From an uncultured bacterium (GTDB lineage Bacteria > Bacillota > Clostridia > Lachnospirales > Lachnospiraceae): a DNA stretch of 15,094 nucleotides. Each line of letters begins with the position of its first letter. Positions within the stretch are counted from its first letter, which is position 1. This document shows, piece by piece, positions 7,680 through 13,819 of this stretch. A model generated the notes under the pieces. It had not been told where the DNA came from. It saw only the letters and a list, made by a program, of their open reading frames with translations, and did not search any database. The position numbers were made by a program, and so were the translations under genes. The stretch is from the NCBI GenBank assembly GCA_905215155.1, contig CAJMPJ010000064.1, positions 1 through 15,094 on the forward strand, read 5' to 3'.

Positions 7680-9374
7680 ATGTCATCAAAAGCAAACTAT
7701 TCAGCGGAGGAAATCAGGAAAGACAAACCTGGATTTTCATCAACCAGATCCATCATTGAAACTCCGTTTTATGGAAATAATGTGATAAAGATCCAAACAT
7801 TAAAAGAGGCGTATGAGCTTGCCAAAAATTCACCGGGAACCATTGTAACGGATATTCCCATCTACCGGGGACAGGAATTTGGCCTTGATAAGGATGCCAA
7901 GGTTCTTCTTTTCAACGACGGTGCAGTTACCGGCCGCTATTCCACAGCCAGGAAAATCGCAAATGAACCGGGAGTGGACTGTGCGGCTCTGGATAAGATC
8001 CTGATGGATGCGGTTTATGAGACCCGCTGGAAGACCTTATATCATGCGGAGGTTTTTGTAGGTCTTGATCCTGAGTTTATGGTAAAGGCTCATTTACTGA
8101 TCCCGAAGGGCGAAGAGAACATCATGTATAACTGGATGCTTAACTTCCAGTATATGTCCGACGAATACGTGAGAATGTACCATTCTTCCAAACCGGTGGG
8201 CCAGGGAAACGAGCCGGACATCTATCTTTTTTCCGACCCTCAGTGGAGCGGACCGGACCACGCCGGCGTGGATTTGTCCTGCCTCAGTGATCCCAAATGC
8301 CTGTGCTATTTCAACACCGACCATAACTGCGCTGCCATTCTTGGCATGAGGTATTTCGGGGAGCATAAGAAAGGGACTCTTACCATGGCATGGGCGCTGG
8401 CCAACCGCAATGGCTATGCTTCCTGTCACGGAGGCCAAAAGAAATATACGTTAAAAGACGGTTCCAAATACGTTGCTTCCGTCTTTGGCCTGTCAGGTTC
8501 CGGAAAATCCACCCTTACCCATGCAAAGCATGACGGGAAATATGAGGTTACCGTGCTCCATGACGATGCATTTATCATCAACACCGACACCTGTGTGTCT
8601 GTGGCACTGGAGCCGACGTATTTTGATAAAACCCAGGATTATCCGGCCGGCTGTGAAGACAACAAGTATCTTCTTACCGCCCAGAACTGCGGCTGCACTC
8701 TGGATATGAACGGAAAAGTACAGCTTGTGACCGAAGACATCAGAAACGGAAACGGGCGTGCCATTAAATCAAGGCTATGGTCTCCCAACCGTGTGGATAA
8801 GATCGACGAACCGGTCAATGCCATTTTCTGGATTATGAAGGATCCCACCATTCCTCCGGTGGTCAAGTTAAAAGGGGCATCCCTGGCATCTGTAATGGGA
8901 GCAACCCTTGCAACCAAGCGGTCTTCTGCGGAGCGGCTGGCTCCTGGAGCCGATGCGGATGCGCTGGTAGTGGTTCCATATGCCAATCCCTTCCGGACCT
9001 ATCCTCTGGCCAATGATTATGCAAAGTTTAAAAAGCTGGTGGAAGAAAAGAACGTGGATTGTTATATCATTAACACTGGCGATTTTATGGGAAAAAAGGT
9101 CAAGCCCCAGGATACACTGGGAATTATTGAAGCAATCTTAGATGGTACCGCACAGTTTGTCCAGTGGGGACCGTTTTCCGACATTGAAATTTTTGAGTGG
9201 GAAGGTTTTGTACCCGATCTTAATGATGCTTCTTATAGAACCCAGCTGAAGGCGCGTATGGAAGAACGGGTTCGTTTTGTTGCCAACACCGCATTGCTGA
9301 AGGAAGGGTATGACAAACTGCCTGATGATGCCTTACAAGCCATACAGAAGGTAGTTGATGAACTTGAAAGGTAA
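7680..9374 (+). CDS. pckA: Phosphoenolpyruvate carboxykinase, ATP-type, divergent
   Basis: The enzyme interconverts oxaloacetate plus ATP and PEP plus CO2 plus ADP. In anaerobes it may run in either direction. The 564 residues exceed the roughly 530-540 of common ATP-PEPCKs. Matches in order are a paired lysine K230-K231 in HKKGTLTM, a candidate metal-ligand histidine H250 (SCHGG), the P-loop GLSGSGKST with K276, and the second acidic motif HDDAF with D295-D296. R in IKSRLWSP fits the conserved Arg after the second metal site. Differences from the classic family are the P-loop SGSGKST in place of SGTGKTT and a C-terminal part in which I cannot find the usual adenine-loop sequence. AGGGAGGA six bases before ATG fixes the start. 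The following HAD gene begins ten bases after the stop, so they are probably co-transcribed. Confidence 0.9.
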   Translation: MSSKANYSAEEIRKDKPGFSSTRSIIETPFYGNNVIKIQTLKEAYELAKNSPGTIVTDIPIYRGQEFGLDKDAKVLLFNDGAVTGRYSTARKIANEPGVDCAALDKILMDAVYETRWKTLYHAEVFVGLDPEFMVKAHLLIPKGEENIMYNWMLNFQYMSDEYVRMYHSSKPVGQGNEPDIYLFSDPQWSGPDHAGVDLSCLSDPKCLCYFNTDHNCAAILGMRYFGEHKKGTLTMAWALANRNGYASCHGGQKKYTLKDGSKYVASVFGLSGSGKSTLTHAKHDGKYEVTVLHDDAFIINTDTCVSVALEPTYFDKTQDYPAGCEDNKYLLTAQNCGCTLDMNGKVQLVTEDIRNGNGRAIKSRLWSPNRVDKIDEPVNAIFWIMKDPTIPPVVKLKGASLASVMGATLATKRSSAERLAPGADADALVVVPYANPFRTYPLANDYAKFKKLVEEKNVDCYIINTGDFMGKKVKPQDTLGIIEAILDGTAQFVQWGPFSDIEIFEWEGFVPDLNDASYRTQLKARMEERVRFVANTALLKEGYDKLPDDALQAIQKVVDELER

Positions 9375-9384
9375 GGAAAGAGGG

Positions 9385-10032
9385 ATGATGGAAAAAGAAC
9401 ATTTGTTGTTTGACTTAGACGGAACCCTAACGGACCCAAAAGAAGGGATTACCAAATCTGTCCAGTATGCACTGAATGCATTTGGCATTCCGGCAGAGGA
9501 CAGGGAAAAGTTACTCTGCTTCATTGGTCCTCCGTTAAAAGACAGTTTTATGGAATTTTATGGATTTACGGAAGAAGAGGCCGGAAAGGCCGTCATCTCC
9601 TACCGGGAATATTTTAAAGATAAAGGGATGCTGGATAATCAAGTGTATGAAGGGGTGCATAGCGTCCTGGAAGCACTGCTTAAAAAGGGAAAGAAGCTTT
9701 ATGTGGCATCCTCAAAGCCTGAGATATTTGTAAGGAAAATATTGGAGCATTTTCAATTGGACTCCTACTTTATCTTTGCAGGAGGTGCTGACTTAGAGGG
9801 AACAAGGGGCAGGAAAGCGGATGTCATACGTTATGTTTTAAAAGAATGCCAGCTGACGGATCGTTCCAAAATCGTCATGATCGGAGACCGTAAGCATGAT
9901 ATTCTGGGAGCAAAGGAAGTTGGGATTGATTCTGTCGGGGTACTTTACGGCTATGGCAGCAGGCAGGAATTAAAGGATGCAGGGGCAGAGTTGATTGCAG
10001 AAACGATTTTTGATTTGCAGAATCTTTTGTAG
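9385..10032 (+). CDS. HAD-superfamily phosphatase, phosphoglycolate phosphatase-like
   Basis: This 215-residue cytosolic protein has the full set of HAD motifs. Motif I is FDLDGTLTD with nucleophile D10 and acid D12, motif II is ASSKPE with S109, motif III is the lysine K144 in GRKAD, and motif IV is MIGDRKHD with D168 and D172. The helical cap inserted between motifs I and II is the C1 type found in phosphoglycolate phosphatase (Gph) and pyrophosphatase PpaX relatives. HAD substrate specificity cannot be read from motifs. Starts at TTG 9355 and ATG 9358 overlap the end of pckA. ATG 9385 (or 9388) is preferred because AAGGA directly after the pckA stop is correctly spaced, and it gives the usual short lead to motif I. 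Co-transcription with pckA is likely. Confidence 0.88.
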   Translation: MMEKEHLLFDLDGTLTDPKEGITKSVQYALNAFGIPAEDREKLLCFIGPPLKDSFMEFYGFTEEEAGKAVISYREYFKDKGMLDNQVYEGVHSVLEALLKKGKKLYVASSKPEIFVRKILEHFQLDSYFIFAGGADLEGTRGRKADVIRYVLKECQLTDRSKIVMIGDRKHDILGAKEVGIDSVGVLYGYGSRQELKDAGAELIAETIFDLQNLL

Positions 10033-10043
10033 TGTGCTATACT
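10015..10043 (+). promoter_or_regulatory. Promoter inside the end of the HAD gene, driving the GNAT gene
   Basis: TTGCAG (10015-10020) and TATACT (10038-10043) have a 17-bp spacer, and TGC precedes the -10 as an extended element. The predicted start is near 10050. It overlaps the last codons of the HAD gene, so the GNAT/HPr-like pair can be expressed apart from pckA. Confidence 0.72.
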
Positions 10044-10091
10044 GGGTCTCTAACAAGGGACAGTCCTTTTGATTTCAGGAAGGAGGAACTT

Positions 10092-10862
10092 ATGATAGAA
10101 CTGGGTAAAGAAAAAAGACAGATCATCAGACATATGTGCAGCGAGGCAGACAGTGTGCTTCCCCGCGGTGCAGCAGAAGGCCGTATGGGCCGGGTTTGGG
10201 TGCCCGAATCTGGGAATCCATCGTTTTGTTTGATTCAACTGGGTAATTTTGCATACTTGTTCGGCATATGTCCGAAAGGTGAACCTTCCATGGAGCTGAA
10301 GGAGCAGCTGCTCTTGCAGTTCAGCCATGGATTCATCACACCTTCCGATGTGCGTTGGGCACAATGGGTGGAGGAAACCTTTGCAGGTCAATTCCGGATT
10401 GTGTCCCGTTATGCCATGAGAAAGGACCGGAACCATTTTTCCGAGACTGCATTAAAAGAATATACAAAAATTTCTTCGCCCGGTCTTCGGATCGAGAAAA
10501 TGGACAAGAAATTATACCAGTTGGCGTTTCAGGAAGAGTGGAGCCGTGATTTTTGTTCCAATTTTGATTCGGCGGAAGATTTTTTAAAGAACGGACTTGG
10601 ATTTGCCGTATTGGATGGAGATTCTTTGGTTTCCGGCTGTACCGCTTGCGGAATCAGCGAAGGCATGATTTTCGTCAAAGTGGCCACAAGGAAAGAATAC
10701 CGGCGCAGAGGACTTGCATTGGCCTGCAGCGCCAGCCTCATCCTTTCCTGTCTGGAACAGGGAATAAATCCAGGCTGGGATGCAGATAATATACCATCAG
10801 CAGGTCTTGCTGAAAAACTGGGTTACATTTTTGAAAAAGAATATCAGGTATATGAGCTTTAA
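10092..10862 (+). CDS. GNAT-family N-acetyltransferase
   Basis: This 256-residue cytosolic protein has a C-terminal GNAT fold. The acetyl-CoA pyrophosphate-binding motif A reads VATRKEYRRRGLALA, with the R-R-R-G-L-A turn at residues 204-209, followed by the helix CSASLILSCLEQG. The family-typical ending is NIPSAGLAEKLGY and then a final strand. The first 130 residues are not a canonical GNAT and resemble the two-part arrangement of the GNAT_acetyltran (PF12746-like) group found in Firmicutes. The acceptor is unknown. ATG 10092 follows AGGAAGGAGGA at a normal distance. A GTG at 10032 in frame overlaps the HAD stop and has no ribosome site. The next gene begins 31 bases downstream with no terminator between, so the two form a unit. 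Confidence 0.85.
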   Translation: MIELGKEKRQIIRHMCSEADSVLPRGAAEGRMGRVWVPESGNPSFCLIQLGNFAYLFGICPKGEPSMELKEQLLLQFSHGFITPSDVRWAQWVEETFAGQFRIVSRYAMRKDRNHFSETALKEYTKISSPGLRIEKMDKKLYQLAFQEEWSRDFCSNFDSAEDFLKNGLGFAVLDGDSLVSGCTACGISEGMIFVKVATRKEYRRRGLALACSASLILSCLEQGINPGWDADNIPSAGLAEKLGYIFEKEYQVYEL

Positions 10863-10893
10863 TTTTTACGCATAATTCAGGAGGATACTTAAG

Positions 10894-11148
10894 ATGAAAA
10901 AGGTGGAAATCGGTTTTTGGGGGATTGAGTCCATCCTGGAATTTGTCACGATTGCAGGGAAGTTTAAAGAGCGGATGCATTTGGTTTGCGGTGACAGCAT
11001 TGTGAACGCAAAATCACTGCTTTCCGTACTCTCTCTGGCAACGGTGGAAGGATTGGAATTAATGATCCAGGAAGATTCCTGCGATTCACTTTTAAAGCAT
11101 CTGGAACTGTACGTAGACCATGGAAAACTGCTTGCCAGTAAATATTAA
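10894..11148 (+). CDS. HPr-like protein lacking the phospho-accepting histidine
   Basis: This 84-residue protein fits the size and pattern of HPr, the PTS phosphocarrier. The segment IAGKFKERMHLVCG aligns with HPr helix 1 and strand 2, and VNAKSLLSVLSLA with the regulatory-serine region VNLKSIMGVMSL of Bacillus HPr. S41 falls exactly at the Ser46 position. Aligned this way, the active-site His15 is G10, and the following Arg and Pro are E12 and S13, so it cannot carry phosphate in the sugar relay. That is the arrangement known for Bacillus Crh, which acts only in regulation. Function here is inferred. AGGAGGA (10879-10885) precedes the ATG by eight bases. It follows the GNAT gene closely and lies just before the 6S-like RNA. 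No ptsI or other PTS gene is in the window. Confidence 0.72.
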   Translation: MKKVEIGFWGIESILEFVTIAGKFKERMHLVCGDSIVNAKSLLSVLSLATVEGLELMIQEDSCDSLLKHLELYVDHGKLLASKY

Positions 11149-11172
11149 ATGCAAACTGACAGGAAAAGGAAC

Positions 11173-11201
11173 TTGAAAATCAGATCAAAGTGGTGTATAC
11201 T
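11173..11201 (+). promoter_or_regulatory. Consensus promoter of the 6S-like RNA
   Basis: TTGAAA (11173-11178) and TATACT (11196-11201) are exactly 17 bp apart, which predicts a start near 11208. It is among the best sigma-A matches in the window and no open frame follows it, as expected for an abundant small RNA gene. Confidence 0.8.
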
Positions 11202-11207
11202 AAGAAC

Positions 11208-11404
11208 CATAGAAGCAATCGGGAAGTAATTCCTGGAATGCGCGACACTCTTACCTTTTTTGAACCTACATTATGACATATGGGATTCCAATATTTTCAG
11301 ATGGATGTCAGGCCTCCTTCGCAGTGGAAGGCAGAAGTCTGAGTGAGGTTGCCCACCTAGCAAAGCTAGGCGTCAATAAGTAAGAACCGGCATTTTGGGG
11401 TTAC
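11208..11404 (+). ncRNA. ssrS: Probable 6S RNA
   Basis: 6S RNA mimics an open promoter and sequesters the housekeeping RNA polymerase holoenzyme. About 200 nt after a consensus promoter fold into one long interrupted hairpin of the right layout. The closing stem is 11226-11233 with 11397-11404, continued by 11236-11241 with 11390-11395, then 11249-11254 with 11380-11385. A central bubble follows: 11255-11262 on the 5' side and 11351-11379 on the 3' side, the latter containing a perfect small hairpin (CCTAGC-AAA-GCTAGG, 11356-11370), as in many 6S RNAs. The apical arm continues with 11263-11267 with 11346-11350 and 11274-11279 with 11305-11310. There is no coding frame. Both ends are estimated. 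Calling it 6S rests on shape, size and remembered resemblance to clostridial members, not on a covariance search. Confidence 0.72.
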
Positions 11405-11412
11405 TAAAGAAA

Positions 11413-11440
11413 AAAGCAGCGAGCAATCGCTGCTTTAACT
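11413..11440 (+). terminator. Hairpin after the 6S-like RNA
   Basis: A perfect 10-bp stem, AAAGCAGCGA (11413-11422) and TCGCTGCTTT (11427-11436), closes on the GNRA tetraloop GCAA. The T-run after it is poor (TTTAACTTTA), so it may act partly as a terminator or as a 3'-end processing and stability element. It separates the RNA from the SpoIID-like gene. Confidence 0.65.
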
Positions 11441-11467
11441 TTACTCAAAAGTATGGTAGAGTATAGG
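11440..11467 (+). promoter_or_regulatory. Weak candidate promoter of the SpoIID-like gene
   Basis: TTTACT (11440-11445) and TATAGG (11462-11467) are 16 bp apart, just past the hairpin and 27 bases before the ATG. The match to sigma-A is modest, and I could not fit a convincing sporulation-sigma promoter. Read-through from the RNA gene is an alternative. Confidence 0.35.
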
Positions 11468-11494
11468 AAAATAAAAAGGAATTAAGAGGAGCAC

Positions 11495-13771
11495 ATGAGT
11501 AAAAGGAGATTTATTGGATTTGTTGCGGGAATTCCTCTTTTGGTTTTGATTCTCATAGTGATTATTCTGGTAAGCGAACCGGAACCGGAGGGGATATCAA
11601 GAGGGTTGGCCTATAAGTCTGCGGCTCTTCTTCTTACGGACCGGGAAAGCTGTGAGAAAGCACTGGCAGATCAAAAGCAGGAATATTTTCCGGAAGCAGA
11701 GAAGAATAACTGGTATGTGAAATATATGAGCTTTCTTTACGCAGGAGGTTATTTGGACTCGGGGAAAGTGCCCCCTAAAAAAGAGACAGCAGAAGGCTTT
11801 TTGACCTATAAAGACGCAGAAGATCTGGCAGAAGCACTTGTTCCCGGAGCAGGAAAAGAATTTCATGTGGGGAAGAAAAAAAGAAACAGACAGGTCTCTG
11901 CAGATGAGTGGTGGAATCTATATGGGGAATTGCAAAAGACGCTGGACGGAGAGGGGAAAATCAGGGAACTTGATGTTCTTCTTTATGGGACTCCCAAAAA
12001 CGTTACGACGGCTTCTCCCTGGACGGCCTATACCAGTGAAGGCAATTATCAGTTTGAAGGAATCAGCCTTGATTCGTACATAGACTGGGAACTGAAGCTC
12101 CTTGTCAAAGGCAATGAGATTATTGCAATGAGAGAAGCGGTAAGCGATTCGGTCACCTATAAGAATGTCTGGCTTACCACCGGAGACGGTGATACCTTTG
12201 GGGTGAATATTGGATCTGTAAAGCGCAGCTTTCCTTTGGAAGCTTCCATGGGACAGCCAGAAGATTTTGCCAACCATCTGGCGGATCTGACGTTGAAAAA
12301 AGGGCGTCTTTCAAAGGTCACTATGAAGAAAAAGAGGATCTCCGGCAAGGTACTGGCAGTCAGGGAGGATTCGATTGAGATAGAGGGCTACGGGAATCTG
12401 AAACTGGACAAAGACTTTAAAGTATACCGGCTCTATGGACAGTTTGAGGAACGTTCCATATCCGACATTCTTGTAGGATATGACATCCAGGATTTTGTGG
12501 TGGCTCATGGAAAGTTGTGCGCCGCATTGCTGGTGCGGGAATTTGATGCAAAAAGTATTCGTGTCTTGCTGATGAATACCAATTTCCAGTCGATTTTTCA
12601 TCCTTCGGTCACTCTGTCCGCAGAGAGCGGACTTATCCTGTCTTATGGGGAGGAGTCGGTGGAAGTGCCTGCAAAAGCAGAGGTTGTTATTGATCCATCC
12701 GATGAACGGTTAAAGGAGGGACGGATTGTCGTATCACCTTTGGAAAAAGGGGATTCCATCACCGTTAATTCCATATCCAGATCCTATGGGACCCCAGCTT
12801 ATAGCGGCACCATAGAGATCCGGAAGGATAAAGAAGGGCTTCTTCTGATCAATGAGCTGTATCTGGAAGAATATTTGACAAAAGTAGTGCCAAGTGAGAT
12901 GCCTGACAGCTATGAGAAGGAGGCGTTAAAAGCCCAGGCGGTCTGTGCGAGAACCTATGCCTACCGCCAGATACAGAGCAATTCCTACAGTAAATACGGG
13001 GCTCATGTGGATGACAGCACCCGGTTCCAGGTTTATAACAATCTGCCTACCGCTGCAAAGACACAGGAGGCAGTTAGGGAGACTTACGGGAAACTTTTGT
13101 TTTACGGGGAAACACCCATCGAAGCGTTTTATTTTTCCACCTCCTGCGGCCACACGACGGACGGAAGTGTGTGGGGCGGAGACCCTTCCAAGTTTCCTTA
13201 TCTGGATGGCAGCCTGCTGCAGGACAACAAAGGCGTTTTGAATTTATCCACCAATTCAGATTTTGAGGAATTTATAAAGAACAAGGATTACCCGGCCTAT
13301 GACGCTTCATTTCCAATGTACCGGTGGGAGACTTCGGTTACCAACCGCCAGCTGGAAGAGGAGATCACGGAAGTGGGTTCCATTTTGAATATAACCGTCA
13401 CAGAAAGAGGCGTGGGAGGGATTGTCAAAAAAGTGAGAGTGGAGGGTTCTGATGGCACCATGACCATCAGCGGGGAAGGCCAGGTGAGAGCCAAGCTGGG
13501 CAATCAATACATGGTTCTCACAAAAAAAGACGGCAGTGTCATGAAGAATTTTGAATCTCTTCCAAGTGCTTATATTGCAATTGATAATCAGGGCGTGGAT
13601 GATAAGAATATTACTACCTTTCACATTTACGGGGGAGGCTATGGCCATGGAGTGGGAATGAGCCAGAATGGTGCTCAGGCCATGGCAAAAGAGGGGAAAA
13701 GCTATGAGGACATCTTAAAATTCTTCTATCATGGTGCGGAAGTTCACGAAGCGAATCAGGGAAAGTCATGA
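11495..13771 (+). CDS. SpoIID/LytB-domain protein with long N-terminal extension
   Basis: The C-terminal part of this 758-residue protein, about 430-750, is a SpoIID/LytB domain. In SpoIID this is a lytic transglycosylase that cuts stem-peptide-free glycan during forespore engulfment. The signature VVPSEMP places the catalytic glutamate at E468, ALKAQAVCARTYA follows, STSCGHTTDGSVW has C551 and H553, and YGHGVGMSQNGAQAMA with a KFFYHGAEV ending closes the domain. The N-terminus has a single hydrophobic anchor at about residues 6-27, so the rest should lie outside the membrane. Residues about 30-425 match nothing I recognise. Typical SpoIID is only about 340 residues, so this is more likely a SpoIID-related wall protein than SpoIID itself. 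The ATG follows AGAGGAG at short spacing. The subtilase gene starts 48 bases downstream, probably in the same transcript. Confidence 0.9.
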   Translation: MSKRRFIGFVAGIPLLVLILIVIILVSEPEPEGISRGLAYKSAALLLTDRESCEKALADQKQEYFPEAEKNNWYVKYMSFLYAGGYLDSGKVPPKKETAEGFLTYKDAEDLAEALVPGAGKEFHVGKKKRNRQVSADEWWNLYGELQKTLDGEGKIRELDVLLYGTPKNVTTASPWTAYTSEGNYQFEGISLDSYIDWELKLLVKGNEIIAMREAVSDSVTYKNVWLTTGDGDTFGVNIGSVKRSFPLEASMGQPEDFANHLADLTLKKGRLSKVTMKKKRISGKVLAVREDSIEIEGYGNLKLDKDFKVYRLYGQFEERSISDILVGYDIQDFVVAHGKLCAALLVREFDAKSIRVLLMNTNFQSIFHPSVTLSAESGLILSYGEESVEVPAKAEVVIDPSDERLKEGRIVVSPLEKGDSITVNSISRSYGTPAYSGTIEIRKDKEGLLLINELYLEEYLTKVVPSEMPDSYEKEALKAQAVCARTYAYRQIQSNSYSKYGAHVDDSTRFQVYNNLPTAAKTQEAVRETYGKLLFYGETPIEAFYFSTSCGHTTDGSVWGGDPSKFPYLDGSLLQDNKGVLNLSTNSDFEEFIKNKDYPAYDASFPMYRWETSVTNRQLEEEITEVGSILNITVTERGVGGIVKKVRVEGSDGTMTISGEGQVRAKLGNQYMVLTKKDGSVMKNFESLPSAYIAIDNQGVDDKNITTFHIYGGGYGHGVGMSQNGAQAMAKEGKSYEDILKFFYHGAEVHEANQGKS

Positions 13772-13819
13772 GATGGATTCCTTTCGCGTAGGATGATAGA
13801 AAAAGTACAGGAATTTCAT

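Noticed and set aside
10032..10091. A GTG start adding 20 residues to the GNAT protein
   Set aside because: It overlaps the HAD stop and the -10 box of the internal promoter, while ATG 10092 has a strong AGGAGGA site.
11213..11430. Direct repeat AGCAATCG at the start of the 6S-like RNA and in its downstream hairpin, considered as an insertion footprint
   Set aside because: It is only 8 bases long, the interior looks like a native structured RNA, and there are no terminal inverted repeats or transposase.
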